Below, in pieces: positions 1 through 12,532 of a DNA stretch of 64,000 nt (position 1 is the stretch's first letter; every line of letters begins with the position of its first letter). The stretch spans positions 2,901,192 to 2,965,191 of the forward strand of contig JAKJHU010000023.1 of NCBI GenBank assembly GCA_022316685.1, read 5' to 3'. Made by a program: the position numbers and the translations under genes. The notes under the pieces were generated by a model. The model ran no database searches. It was given only the letters and a program-made list of their open reading frames with translations, and was not told the DNA's origin. Source of the stretch: Progne subis subis. Its lineage: Eukaryota > Chordata > Aves > Passeriformes > Hirundinidae.

Positions 1-1971
1 TCGTTATCCCCTCTCCCCTCATGTTTTTAACATCTCACCACAAACCTCATCCAGGGATCCCTTCCAGTGCAATTCATTTGCTTAACACTCTGTGTTGCCT
101 TTCCTCCTGCTGAGGTTTTTATTCCCCTCCACTAATTTCCCTACTGAGCCTCATTTTTTCGTGCTTCATTAACATTTTCCTTTGTGCCACTTCTAATACA
201 TAGCTTTACTTACAGAGCAGGCTCTGCCCCTCCAGCCTCCATCTCCCATTCCTGCTGGGCTCTCCACACACTTAGGAACCTGTAAGCCTGGGGTTCCATT
301 CCTCCCTCATAATCTTGGGCTTGATTTTCTGTCTTATCTTACTCTCTATCTTACTCTCTCCAGCACTGGAGACTTTGAGTGAGAGATTCCTCCTTTTTAA
401 ATGTACTGTTGCAGGTGATTACAGTCTCTGTAGGAAGGTACACTGGTTCTCCTTTGACTGTATAGGGTTTTTTTTTTCCTTGTTTTGTGTCTTTGAGGAG
501 TTTGGGGTTGTGGGTTTTTTTTTTTTTTGGTTTTGGGTTTTTATTAAGGACGGGGTTGTCACCTTGCTTGCTTCTGGAATTTGTGTTGACCCACATGACC
601 AACGAGGCTGCATCACCCCCCTGTGAACCATGACTGCCAAAGGCAACCCAAAGGACTCTGCTTCCAAAGGGGGCTGCAAACTGCACGCCTCATGTCCTGT
701 GAAGGCAATTCACTCCACTGGCCTATTTTATTTTTATTTTATTTTTAAAGAGATAAGCACACAAAGTCATTATCCACAGTGCTTGTGGATACCTGCACCT
801 CGCAGAACAGATCTAGCAGCCACACCTGAAGTATGTTACTGAGGAAATCAGGCACTAAACGCATTTTGCTGCTTACTTACACCCAGCCCTCAGCACTGAG
901 GGGCCTAGGGAGGTGTGATCCCCAGCAGGCAAAGCCCGTGGTGACGATCCCAGCTGGATAAATGTCAGACATCAGCAGCCCTCACGTGCTCAGGGTACTG
1001 GGGATGGCAGTGGCTGTTGCTACGGGCGCCAGAGCAGGGAATGATAATAATGCCAAGGCAGACTGAGGGGGAAAGGGCAACACAGGATATCTCCATTTCA
1101 CTTTGAATATGGCTCCAAATTAATTGCATTGAGTAATTACCTGTGAAAAAGAAATCATGATGGCTTCCTAGTTTAGAGGAAAACTCCTTTAGCAGTGAGC
1201 TGCAAGAGACATTTCTGACTTCTCCTGCCATAAAAGGGCTTTTCTTTTGCTTTTGTATGTGAAAAGAAATCACAGCCATGAAGTAGCTCGCATCAGATAT
1301 TGCTAAGGCAGCTGTTTCATTATTGCATGCACTACTGGGTATTGTATTTTCCAGACTGTTGACTGTTGTGCTCAGGTGGTCTTCCCACCCATTCCCCCCA
1401 ACCCCAGTGGAAGAATTTCATTTCCATGGAAAAAATGACATTTTCTCAGCTCCCGTGCACAGAGTTTTTCTCCAGCTAGGCTCTGTGTATGACCCCAGAA
1501 CTTTAATCCTTGCCTAGAACCTGCATAATAACTTTCCTGACTTCTATCCAATTTATACAAATCATTTGACCTTTTTCCTTTTGCTTTCAGTCACAAAGCA
1601 CTAAACTGCCCAGGAGAGCCAGCTGAGTGTGGCACAGCCTTCCAGCATCCCACAGAAGGAAGCAGAGCACTGGGATACCTGTTGAGGCAGGGTTTTCATT
1701 AACATACACTCACTGCCCTCCAGTTGGCTGGCTGCCCAGGCAAGTGAGAGCATTGCTTAGCATTGCTGGTTGGGATCTTGCTTTTAGTTCCCTTTCCTAC
1801 AGCTTCTTTTCTGCCTGGGAGCTACCACTGTGACCTGGCTGCAGCTGCCACTCCCAGTGAGGGCCATGCACATGTTTCACCCCTCGGGAACGTGCACACC
1901 AGAACAGCCTTTTGGTGGGGTCAGGGCTGGTCAAGAGCCACCTCCTTCTTCCTCACCCTCTTCACACTGAT
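1..1971. other. Unique noncoding sequence, no gene recognised
   Basis: Short open frames occur on both strands, the longest about 110 codons, but none shows a recognisable domain and they overlap each other. A T/G-rich tract lies at 502-545 and a T/A-rich run at about 721-748. I see no convincing promoter, exon or RNA gene. Confidence 0.6.
502..545. repeat. T/G-rich low-complexity tract
   Basis: Runs of T (up to 14) are separated by short G runs. The same style of tract recurs at 51971-52035 and 63866-63975, and its complement at 26923-26989. It explains the phenylalanine- or lysine-rich chance frames here. Confidence 0.85.
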
Positions 1972-2048
1972 TTGAGAGATGGGTTGGACTAGATGATCTT
2001 GAAGGTCTCTTCCAACCTAAAAATTCTGTGATTCTGTGATTCTGTGAT
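1972..2048 (+). mobile_element. CR1 LINE 3' end fragment
   Basis: The sequence reads GGGTTGGACTAGATGATCTT, then a stretch matching AAGGTCTCTTCCAACCT, then three tandem copies of ATTCTGTG. This is the diagnostic 3' terminus of avian CR1 non-LTR retrotransposons, which end in an octamer repeat instead of a poly-A tail. Only about 77 bp remain, a typical 5'-truncated insertion, and no coding part is left. Confidence 0.93.
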
Positions 2049-3973
2049 CCCAGAAGACTCTGTGGACCAGGGGAGGCTCAGTGGAAAGGCCCCCACTTCC
2101 CTCATGCCACTCACTTCCCATGCCACATTCCAGAGCCAAGACTTTTCCATGTGCCTACGGCTCTTCTGCCCTTCCCGATAACACTTTATAGGATAGTCTG
2201 TGTGGAATGAAGGGGGGTCCTTAAGCTTCTGTGCCTTGTGAGTTTTCTGGCATTGAGAAACCTTGCCCCTTCCTTCTGGGGCAGTAGTTTTAGCCTAAGT
2301 TAATGATGCCACCTAAATCTGGGGTTTCCAAAGTCTGGGGACCTTATAGTCTCAACTATAAAAGGAAAGCTGTAGAAGTTAGTGCTCCTGGTCTTACTTC
2401 TTTCCCTTTTTCCTTCCCCCTCCCTGTTGCCTCTACCTTCATTCTGGAGCTGTGGGAACAGTGGCCCTGAGCTGGCAGCAGCAGCATCACCCACACCCTT
2501 GACCCCACACTGGCTTTCTTGGTGCTGTCACAAGTGTTGTGCAACACCGAATCAGCTCAGCTCCACAAAATTTCTTCTGTGAGGCACAAAGTGCCACCAC
2601 GACCAAGCTGTGCCTTTGCCAGGTCACAAACAATGACCCCAGAGCACACAGGCAGACACTGGCTCCAGTGCAGAGCAGAGCAGTGGAGTCTGCACATGTC
2701 CTGGTGTCCTGCAGCTCCCCTTTGTGATTCCACGTAGCTCTGCCAGGCACTTTAGTGGGTATAACCCACACCAGAGGGCAGCGCTCAGTGCTGTGAACTG
2801 GATGGTCACGCAAAGAGCTGTAAGACCTAGAGAGACAGAGAGCTGCATGCACTTTTTTGGTGTCATTACTGCACAAGAAACTGTGAAATCCTGCAGGGTT
2901 GGATGCGTTATGTGCAGCACATTAATCCTGTGACATGGAGAAGAGACACGGGATCATTCCCAAAATATCCTTCCCCACCAATAAATTGCAGCAAGCAGGT
3001 TGGGAGCCACGCAGAGTGAAGGATAACCTACTTAGGATGAGCATGTGCGTGATGCTATCGGAAATATCGATGCAGTTACAGCCCTCGTGACGGCTTTGAG
3101 GAAGGGCTTATATCAAACCACAGTTCACAGAAGGGAGACAGAAGCCTCAAAGCAAAGCCACCCCACATTTCCCCCAGGCTGGGCTTTTCCATCAGCACCA
3201 GGATATTTGCTCTCTGCAGTCCCTGTCCTCCCATGAAGTGTGAATGTAAGTATAGGAAAGAGAAAATAGGTGGATACCACTGTGTTTCCGTGGCTGCTGG
3301 AGGGGTGTGCCTGTGTGCCAGCACATATTTAACTGCAGAGTTGCCTTCAAATTATCAGACACACCTCAGGGAGACAGCACAGAAGGGCTGGGGCCACTTC
3401 TTGAGAGGGATGAGAAACTGGGAATCCCCGGAGCCAGGTCAGGCATTTGCACAGAGAAATCCAAATTCATTCTTCCTGATGGTGGGAGTGGGGGATGAGG
3501 AGGACGCACAGGGGAAGCAATGTGGCAAGAGGGCGACCCATCGGTTGAGGTGTTTTGTTTACACGTGGCTCCAGGTGTTTCAGCAGATAATTTCAAGGTG
3601 GCACGGGCTGTGGGGCACCTTGTTCAGCAGCGTACTTGCAGCAGAAATAGTTTAATTTATGAAAGGCTCACATGGAGATTTCCTGGCTGAGGCAGGAACA
3701 CAAGGCAACTGATGTTTTCCAAGGCAGTCATCCATTAACAGGCGATTTCCCCATCCTACCCTGAACTCTACAGCCCTCTGCTAAGCTCTGGTGCACATCA
3801 TTTCTGTAAGCACAAACCAGCATTTTAATTTTAAGCACTTGACAGTGTCATGGGTTTCACTTCAGTTGTTCTTACATGCAGCAAGACCCCAGGTTTTACT
3901 GCACTCCAGTAAAGGCAGCAAATAGTAACACAAAGAGCAAATTACTTGGAGCTTGACATTTCTCTTGTAATCT
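2049..3973. other. Unique noncoding sequence, no gene recognised
   Basis: Overlapping frames of up to 140 codons occur on both strands with no recognisable domain. The base composition is moderately G+C-rich. No repeat family, splice-flanked exon or RNA gene could be recognised. Confidence 0.55.
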
Positions 3974-4045
3974 AAAGGAAAGAAAGAGAGAAAGGGAGGA
4001 AGGGGGGAGGGAAGGAAGAGAGAGAGAGAGAGAGGGGAGGAGAGA
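3974..4045. repeat. Purine-rich (GA)n microsatellite
   Basis: About 72 bases are almost purely A and G on the plus strand, with a pure AG run of nine units at 4017-4034. It is a low-complexity tract and probably length-polymorphic. Confidence 0.9.
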
Positions 4046-7000
4046 TGCTCTAAAACTGTAGGAGCTAACTAAATAGCCATAAAATATTTCTGCTCCCTCC
4101 CAGTTAATATTTAATATGATGTGTAGGTAGGATGCTGTACCAGTCTGAAGTGTGAGCCCCTGACTGAGCACACTAAATGCAACAGTACCTGACTAGCTGC
4201 AGCCATACATGACAATCAAACCTCCCTGCACACGGGGAATTCTCTTCAGTCACAGCTAAGCAAACAACAAATCTTTTTCCCTCCTGCAGCCAGCCCCGGT
4301 GCCTTTGCTACCCTTTGGTGATTGCATTGCAGTCTGCAAAGCAGCTGGGGGCACAGATGTGTCTGCAAGCAGCAGGGGTTATATAGAAATATCTATATCT
4401 AATCAAACTTTTATTAACCCATGGCCTTCCAGATCAAAAAAGGCACGGTGAAAGCAGCCATGATTTGTAACGGCTTCAGCCTCCTGACTGAGTGGAAAAT
4501 CATTTGCAAAACACTTCTGATTTTTCTGTGAAGGGTTTCATTATGTGCCAGCATTTGCCAGGGGCCCTTGTGCAGCTCTGAGGGCTGCTCATGGTTGCTG
4601 ACCTCAGGAGATGCCCAGGGGTGGCACTGGGACCGGGTGTCCAGGGCTGTGCAGCACCTTCCCTACCCACACAAGGACCCCTCCAGCAGGGGAGGAGAGC
4701 ATCTTTCACAGGGAGATGACACGAAGAGGCTTCAGCTGGGAAGTCCTCGATTTGGGTTGCTTGTGTGTTTTTTTGTTCCATTTCAGCTCCGAGAGGTGCC
4801 CAGCCATGGAAGGGCAGCCCCTGACACCTGGCAGCCTGAGGCAGCCTCACACCAGCTTGTAATGGGAGTGTCCTCTGGAACCAAGGCTTATTGCTCCTGC
4901 TGCCAGGCTGGAGCGCTGGGTCCAACATCCCAGTGGGGAAAAGAGATAGAGAGAAGACGTTTCTTTCTTAAACAAGCAAGTGACAAGGAACTCTTTGCCC
5001 CAAATATTAGCCAGCTATGCAAAAATCCTGAGACTCTCAGATTTCCAAAAAGTTTCTGTTCCTTGCTCTTTAGTAGTCCCCACAGGATCCCCTAAAGCTG
5101 CCCCAACTGCTCCAACTCATTTGCAAACTATCCCTGATTCACCCCACCCCAGCCCATTCCCACCTGCTCCAGGGACTGCTTCTCCTTCAGCCCCCAGCTC
5201 CCCCCCCGTGTCCTGGGAGCTCTGGGGGTGTCCTCGCCCCAGACATCCTTTCCCCTCTGCCAGCACCACAGGGTGCCATCGGGGTGCCACAGGGAGGGCA
5301 GGAGCCCCTCTCCTGAGGGGCATGGCACAGCGGCTCTGCTGCCAAAGGAACGGTGACTTCCCTGGACACAGCAGAGACAGGGGCACACGTGAGCCACCAT
5401 GACACTAGGAGATGAAGGAGCTGAAGACCAAAAGGACCACAGGAAGGTTTATTCCAGTGGGGCAGAGGTGGAGGGAAGGGCCAAGCGCCTGGAGGCAGGA
5501 AGACATTCTTGGCCATCCTGCTCAAAGCAGCAACGAGACTCTTGTCTGTGAGGCAGCAAAACTGAGAAAATGATAGCTTAATTCAATTTCAGGCCTGTAT
5601 AGAGGTGAGTTTATGGCAGCTTGTGGCACACTACTCCCTCACAAGTGGCAGCTCACAGAGGAGCAGTTTTCACTTCAGCTTCAGCCCGACACTCCCAGTC
5701 ACGGCTGCTTGCTGCCCTTTGTGCCACGCTCCTCCTGGCTGCCTGCCTTTTCCAGAAGGCTTTTACCCTGCTTTCCCTCTCTGGGTGCCTTATCCCCTCT
5801 ACATTCTGTCAGCAAGCCTGTTCCTTTGTCTTTGTAAAAGTTCTGGGGGCTCTGGCCCCTCCCTGGCACACAGAGTACGTGGAGAACAGGAATCCTCCCA
5901 CCCAGCCCTGCCAGCCCTGTCCCCAACCCCTACCGCTGTCAAGCCCATGGGAAAGCAGCTCCTGCTCTGCTTTCCACCCCGGAAACCTACCACGATAGAC
6001 CTGCGCTGATGTCCCAGTGCAGGGTGAGGAGGCAGCCCCGGCACAGCAGGAAGGGAAGCAGGACTCTCTCGGCTGCTGCCTGCCACTGGCCTTGGGCTCT
6101 GAGGGCAGCACAAGCTCCCACCGCCCCACAGGCGCCGGTGCAGCTTGTGCACCACCCACATTCCCAGCAAGTGTTCCCTCTGGACATGCACGGGGCTGGA
6201 TGGGCTGGTTACAGCCTCTGCAGCTCGAAAAAGGAAGGGGCAGAAATGCCAGCCAGCATTTGCCTTCCTCAGGCAGGCAGAGCACAGGTTGCTGGCGCAC
6301 AGCGAGGGGATGTATCAAACACAAGCGTTGTTCTATTACCGCTGGGGGAAGGTAAGCGCAAACAATCAGATGTCCTTTCCTATTTTCTGTGTCTCCCTCT
6401 GCGACGCTGATAGAGGGACTCCAAATGTTTCTAAGCAGGCAGTGCCTATCTGCAGCAGGCAGACAATTTCCAAATGTATTAGCGGCACAGAGTCAATAGA
6501 GAAATAGCAGTCCAGCATATCATCCAATTTTCAAATGTAAATAACTAGACCACTGTTAATTTGAAGGACTACAGCAGGGAATAAAACGAGCCCTGGAAAA
6601 CACACACAGCAATGACCGCTGGTCGTAATCCATTACCTTCAGGCGTGCCTGTTCTTCCCCGCTGGCTGCTGTGCTGCAGGGCAGAGGAAAACCAGTGGTC
6701 CTGCATGTGAAGAGTGGGATGAGCCCCATGAGCCCCACCAGGAGACAGGGAGGGCAGGCTGCTCCCAGGGGTGCACAGGATGCAGCCCTGCCTCCCCTCC
6801 AGCACAGCTGGCAGGGAGAGGACGCTGAGCAGGGAGGGAACTGGCAGTGGGTCACCAGCAGCAAGTCCTGGCTGCTCTCTGGATTCCCTTTTCGTCCCCT
6901 CCTCCGGCCTGGAGAGCAGCAGCAGCAGCAGTACCTCAATGTCCCATCTCAAAAGCAGCACTGACAAGGCATTCTCTGGCAGAGGAAGGCATGAGATGAA

Positions 7001-8378
7001 GCATCTGCCTCCCTCCACAGTGACGTTGAGGAGAAGGGAAAGAGCGAGAAACCTTGAGGGGATCTTGGGAAGGAGGCAGAGGGCGGCTTTTAGCAAAAAG
7101 CCTCTTGGGGTTTGCCAGTGTAACTGAGAGTAAAATTGTCCTCTTGTCTGTCTACACCGCTACTGTAGGACTGCTGACGTGAAGCCCCTTAAATCCCATC
7201 TCTGGGGGCACATGCCGGCATACCGAGAGCCCCTAGAGGAGGGAATGTGCTGCAAGTGCAGCCAAGATGCAGCAGAGAGGCGGCTGGTGAAGCTGTCCTT
7301 GCCCTTGCTGGAATGCTGGGGGCCAAGAAAATGTCTCCGGCACAAAGAGAGGCAGAGACAAAACCGGTCTGTTCAGAGGAGACCAGTCAAGCACATAGTG
7401 TCTTGTGTGAATCTGCTGGACTCCATTGAACACAGCAGGAATGGGCAGGTTTAGCTCAGCCCAGTGAGTTCAACCCAGGGCTCCCTGTCCTACTTTGTGC
7501 TTTCCTCACTCCCTTTCTGAAGCACCAGTGGACATCTGTATGGTGCCCACAACAGGGGGTGCACTGGAGATGCTAAACTCAAGGTAGCTAGATTGGAAAG
7601 GCCACCATCTGACCTCTCAGCATTAATAGGAAAATGCTCCAAAAGTGAAAGATGAGCATCTGCTTCAAATCCCACCACTCCCTAAGGCTCAGTGGAGAGC
7701 TGAGAGGGTGGGATATTGCTGGGGAGGAGGTGCTGGTTTGGCAGGCCAGTGACAATGCCAGGAAGGCTGGCTGAGACCCTCCCTACGTGAACCTCTGCAG
7801 CTGGGCTGTTGGAAAGGTTGGGTTTGCTTTTCTGCAAGAGGTGTCACAGCAGATTGCACAGAGCAAGGGAGGGCCCAGGGCTCACAGGGAAATGCAGAAG
7901 CCTGCAGTGGTGAGACAACCTGTGGTGTGACAGGAGTGATGTAGCCAAGGTGATTCGAGCGTGTGAGTGCATCAAGATTTGCAATCTCTCTCATTACAGC
8001 AGCTGGTCTAGTTGGAAAAAACAAAGAATTCAGGCATACTGGACTTTCAGACTTGCTTGCCTAAAAGCTAGTCTATGCCTGTTGCCACTGTTCATTTCTT
8101 TCCCCAGACCCATGAAAAATACACAGGAGACAAAAAGTGAAGCACCAGACAGAAGTAATTAGTCCAGCACTCGTGTGGAAGGGAGGTCTCGTGTGCTTAT
8201 GGGGAGTTTGATGCTGAGCTCTCCTTCAGCCAGCTCCAGGGCTCTCCAGCATCCTCGGCTGCTGCACTGGTACAAAACCATCATGAAGAAGCAGACCTGG
8301 CACAGAATGGCAGGAAAGCTGGGGAGGAGGATGGAGCCCAGCCTGTGCTCGCCTATAGAACAGATCTTTCCTAAGGGG
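4046..8378. other. G+C-richer noncoding block with overlapping chance ORFs
   Basis: This block carries open frames of 120 to 175 codons on both strands (for example 4568-5095 plus, 5809-6324 minus, 6569-7096 minus). They overlap one another, are rich in Pro, Ser, Gly and Cys, and lack recognisable domains. That is what G+C-rich noncoding DNA with few stop codons gives. A short CAG run lies at about 6916-6931. A possible splice donor (GTAAGC) at 6351 follows a short open frame, but I could not recognise a protein there. I cannot exclude untranslated exons or a long noncoding RNA. Confidence 0.5.
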
Positions 8379-8422
<44 letters not shown>

Positions 8423-8455
8423 CACAAAACAAAACCAAAACCAAAACAAACAGAA
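8379..8455. repeat. 42-nt poly-A run plus CAAAA-type tail
   Basis: Forty-two uninterrupted A residues occupy 8379-8420, followed by irregular CAAAA/CCAAAA units to about 8455. The upstream sequence does not match a processed transcript or SINE that I recognise, and I saw no flanking target duplication. I call it a microsatellite, not a retrocopy tail. Confidence 0.85.
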
Positions 8456-8511
8456 GAGATGTGCCCAGAACTGGAAATTGCAAAGACACTGCTTTTCCCC
8501 CAGATTTTATC

Positions 8512-8586
8512 CTCCCGGCCAGATCAGCCGGAGTTTGGCCCCGTGCGGCTCGGCGTGAGTCACGATGCTCTTTGCTGAGGGTCAGC
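8512..8586. promoter_or_regulatory. Possible regulatory patch: CpGs, AP-1 site, MARE-like palindrome
   Basis: Several CpGs cluster at 8516-8563. A perfect AP-1/NF-E2 core, TGAGTCA, lies at 8556-8562. Eleven bases later, TGCTGAGGGTCAGC (8573-8586) is a near-palindrome resembling a Maf recognition element. Maf/CNC and AP-1 factors are known to share such sites. A function as enhancer or promoter is inference, and no transcript is evident beside it. Confidence 0.25.
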
Positions 8587-8590
8587 CAAG

Positions 8591-9840
8591 ACTGGCTGCT
8601 CTGTACAGCGCTGCACTACCTTGCAGCTACTGATTCACTGCAGTAGAAATGATAGATTGTTTTACAGGAGGAAGAGAAAGGAGAAAAAGCGTTATGAAAC
8701 CCACCGGTACTCAGAACAGTGGATGTGCTCCATCTACTGTCCATCGACAACAGAGTGAGCCGGGAGAAGAGGCGGCTTCCTCACCGAGAGCTTCGTGCTG
8801 CTGTCCTCTCGATTTTTACATTTGGAGGGATAGCCAGGGGAAAGGAGAAAGGAAAAAAATGGATGTGAAGAAGAAAGGAGACTGAGAGAAGATGAGTGCT
8901 GCATGGCAGGAGAAAAAGAAGTAAAAGAAGACAGAGCTCTTTCGATTTAAAAACAGGTGCTTCAAGAATATGTGAGCTTGCAGCAAGCTTGGCCATGTAA
9001 AGTCATTTTGATTCATTTCACAGCCCTCAAAGAAGGACAGTTCTGTAAATGCTACATTCTATTTCTGGCTGATGACAATGGAGTTTATACCCAGGACAAC
9101 CAAGGTCATATTCCCTTTGGCCACCTTCATCTCCAAGGTTTTGGGTCTGGGCAGGACAGACAGATGGACAAATTTCCCAGGGCTCCCACCTCCCCCTGTG
9201 TCCTCTGCACCCCATCTCCCAACAACCAGAGCTACTCCTACTGCCACTGCAATATGGAATGGACAGACATGAGCCTCTTGCTCCTGGGCTTTTATAGACA
9301 ATTAAAACCTGCTTCCATTAATCTCCTTTCCCAGCCCAGCACTCTTTCCCTTCAGATCAGAGAAGCCTGTGAGCAGCTGTTGTCTACACAGGATGCATCT
9401 CACCTCATGGGAGGTCTGACAGTGTCTCCTGTGAAAGAGAGGAGGCAGGAACTCAAAGCAAAGATATTGAGGAGTACTCAATGTCAGAGTCACCATGACG
9501 GCTTAAAAGTAGATATGTAGACATTTAAGTGTCATTAAGGTGATTGAAAATCCAATTCTCAGTATGATCTTCTGGGGATTTTTTTCAGTGTGAGAGGTGG
9601 GTCTGATGTTCTGTCACATTCAGGGAGGAACTGCTGCTCAGACAGGGACAGAGAGACGAGACTCTGCTTCTGCCTCCATTAGCCAAAGGGTTTGTGCACA
9701 GGACACAGTCAGGCGAGGAGAGAAAAAGTAAACTACAAACATCACTCAAAATCCAAAACGAAAAAACTATCTGCAAAATAGGACTTATGCAATGCTCTGA
9801 GGTGTAGAAGGGATAATTTATTCAGTGCTTGTTTTCTCAT
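8591..9840. other. Unique sequence with a 187-codon unassigned ORF
   Basis: The longest uninterrupted frame of the window runs from 8957 to 9520 on the plus strand. Its translation shows no signal peptide, membrane segment or domain that I recognise, and no splice context was found. I treat it as a chance frame. The rest of the stretch is unremarkable. Confidence 0.45.
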
Positions 9841-9887
9841 AAGGAAAAAAAAAAAAAAAGGAAAAAAAAAAAAAAGAAAAAAAAAAA
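9841..9887. repeat. A-rich tract with G interruptions
   Basis: Three long A runs are separated by GG or G. The tract is followed within 30 bases by a 37-bp tandem duplication and then a TA-rich repeat, so 9841-10058 is a compact unstable cluster. Confidence 0.9.
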
Positions 9888-9912
9888 CCCTAACAAAACA
9901 CACTGAGCTTTC

Positions 9913-9985
9913 AGAAGGTCTGTCCTGGAGAAGAATATTTCTGTGTATAAGAAGGTCTGTCCTGGAGAAGAATATTTCTGTGTAT
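9913..9985. repeat. Perfect 37-bp tandem duplication
   Basis: The unit starting AGAAGGTCTGTCCTGGAG at 9913-9949 is repeated at 9950-9985 without a mismatch, the second copy lacking only the last base. The perfect identity suggests a recent duplication, or a polymorphic copy number. Confidence 0.95.
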
Positions 9986-9993
9986 GTTGAAAT

Positions 9994-10058
9994 TTATATA
10001 TGTTTACATATATATAGTATGTACATACACTCATATACATGTACATACATAAATATAC
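9994..10058. repeat. TA/ATAC-rich simple repeat
   Basis: Alternating TATA, TACA and CATA units make up an imperfect AT-rich microsatellite directly after the 37-bp duplication. Confidence 0.85.
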
Positions 10059-11009
10059 TGATGGCCTCACACGGGGGTCAGGGAGATCACTTCTGCCAAG
10101 ATATATGTTTTTAAAGTGTTTAAGCACATGGCTGCAGATGCATGCAGTCACCTAGGTATCTCTGTCCTTACGCTGTCCAATTGCACATTCCCTCTGCTAT
10201 AGTGTCATACTAATGAGAATATATGGCCCTGGGCTTTCTCTTCCTCTGCCCAAACAACTTTGAGCACGTCTGGAGTGAGCACAGGTCCGTCTATACCCAG
10301 CCATATAGACCTGTCTGAAGCTGTGCAGATCCCTGCTGTCCTTGAAAGCCTTGTGCAAAGCAATTGCCCAAGACAGTGCAGTGTGTTTGTGACAGAGCAG
10401 CAACTAACCACAGGTTAATGCAATAACACTACCATTTAATATCTCACAGGACATCATCTGAGTATATTTCAGACCTGTCCTGAATACAGATATTACCAGT
10501 GGCTTGTAATTTGTCTGTGCCTTTGTCTGCAGCTGCTTCTCTCTATTATTCTGGAAAATATTGCAGAAATTCATAAAAGCCACAGAAGAGTGGTATGTTT
10601 ATGAAGTGGGCTCCTGTTACCATTTCCTTGTCCTTCATTATTAATCCACTCTACTTTTTCATCATTCTGTATCAGGTCTGTCTCCTACTGAAAAGAAGGT
10701 GCTTCCTTTTTCACTTTACAGTGATACGAGCCTTTAATTCAACCCTTCTGCTGGCTTTGACAGACATGCACTAATTTGTAATCAGATTGAGGCTATGACA
10801 CTGTTCAAGTGCACACAAAACATGAAGGATACAGGAGAAAGAAGAAGGGAGGAGAGGAAGAGAAAGGGAAAGACTGTATGTACAAAGTTGCTGTTTCTGA
10901 GGCTCCATGCCCAAAGGAACACAGAGGGGCCCAGGGAAAGAGACTTCCTTGGGAAGACACCGCTTCCAGCCAAAAAACTGCTCTCCTATACCTCAGCCTA
11001 TTGCCAAAA

Positions 11010-11234
11010 AAGGAGGTAGGGAGGAGAAAGAGATGACAAGGTCAGCCAGGGAATGCAGGAGAGGTACTGGGGACCAAGGGGACAGCTGAGGGCAGAGAGA
11101 TGATGGAAAGGCAAGTGACAAAGCAAGGGAGGGATGTAAAACGGTGAGGTAGAGGAAAGAATGAAAACTTCAAGGCAAAGAAAAGGTACGGGAAGAAAAG
11201 AGCAAGGAGAGCACAGAGAGAGAAAGAGAAGGTG
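11010..11234. repeat. Long purine-biased stretch
   Basis: About 225 bases are strongly enriched in A and G on the plus strand, in irregular GGA/GAAA words and not a fixed unit. Such tracts can form triplex DNA. I regard it as low complexity of no known family. Confidence 0.6.
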
Positions 11235-12461
11235 TCCTGACACCCTGTGGCACACCTGTGACAAGCAGGAGGCAGGAGCGAGTGGCAGGAGTGACTTGCT
11301 GCTCCCAACCCTGCATGTGTGGGGCCAGGAGTGACCGAAAATGAAGCTGCCATAGTCCAAAACGATCCTTTCCCCTGTAATCTGTAAGGGCCTGAGTAAA
11401 ATTAGATACAGTTTCTGTTTTTCTTCCGGCACACTGTTTAGTTATAGCCTTCCTATCCTTCTTTATGGAAACCAGGGATAACCCCATTTCCTGCCCTCCC
11501 CAAACCCCACCACTTCCAACATGAGAACAGCTTTTACTTCAGAGGGGTTATTCCAAGTGCATTCAGCTTTATTTTCTTCTCACTTTATTGAAGGTGCACA
11601 CTCTGGTGGCCTTTCAGCATGACCAATCTCCAGAGCTCCAGCATATCTATTTTCTTCCAACTCCTTTGAGGGGAAATAGCTCCCTGTTCTGCCACACAAG
11701 TGGAATGGCTGATTACATGTGAGTTACTACACCCAGCCACTACACATGCTGTACTAAAATTGTAATCCAAGGGCACAAACATTGAGTATTATGAACAGTT
11801 CAAAACTCTTTATCAAGGTTTTGGTCCAAAATTGTGATCTTAGTTATTTGTCACTTAAAAGGACCTAGGCAGAAATAGAATTCAAAGCTATTGATTGCAA
11901 ACACTTTTATCTACAAAGCCAATACAAAACACAGAGAAACAATGCCCTGACTTCTGTTACAGCTGCTTCTCTTTTTATTCCTTTGTGAAGAGGTTTCCCT
12001 AGGGATTACATCTTTATGGTGCAGAACTATGTTTTCCAGGTGAGCTGAAGCAGGAGAGATTTGAGGTTTGACAGCCAGTATCAAAGTCTTCCTCCAGTTT
12101 AGACAGCACGAGCAGAGCCGTGAAGGCTGTCAGCATCAGCCCAGCTCCGCTCCCATCACCAGCAGGTGTTCAGAGGGGACAGAGTCATGGCAGCGCTCAG
12201 GACCTGTGCAGCCCAGTGCCATGAGGAGCTGCTGAGTGCCCTGGATCCAGCTGAGTGCTGCCAGCAGGCACATGTGGACATGCATGTACAGACACACACA
12301 TGACACCTCAGGGGACCTCCAGGCCCCGCACTCTGCCCAGTCCCTGGCTTGAGCCTCACGGTTCTTCCATGAGGCAGATCCCCTGGTCTCTCCCCGGCTC
12401 CCAGACCACTGGATTTACTCTCTGGACAGTCCAGCCTGGTGCTCACTGGTGGCACAGGCTG

Positions 12462-12532
12462 ACACACACACACCTACACACACCACTCTGGGGCCCACTC
12501 CAGCTGCTGCCACTGAGACCCACACACACACA
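12462..12532. repeat. Two interrupted (CA)n microsatellites
   Basis: CA runs at 12462-12484 (interrupted by CCT) and 12520-12532 flank a short unique spacer. A third short CA run lies at about 12291-12301. Confidence 0.85.

Noticed and set aside
4568..5095. 175-codon plus-strand frame
   Set aside because: It overlaps a 142-codon minus frame and has no domain or signal that I recognise.
5440..5580. Minus-strand AATAAA followed by a T/C-rich end, LTR-like
   Set aside because: No TATA box, no LTR edge and no flanking duplication; a single hexamer is not enough.
6569..7096. 175-codon minus-strand frame with a leucine-rich stretch
   Set aside because: The leucines come from a CAG/CTG run, the frame overlaps other open frames on the plus strand, and the region is G+C-rich with few stops.
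8379..8420. Poly-A run as tail of a processed pseudogene
   Set aside because: Upstream sequence gives no recognisable coding or SINE sequence and no flanking direct repeat was found.
8957..9520. Longest open frame of the window (187 codons, plus strand)
   Set aside because: No recognisable domain, no splice or promoter context, and length is possible by chance in 64 kb of six frames.
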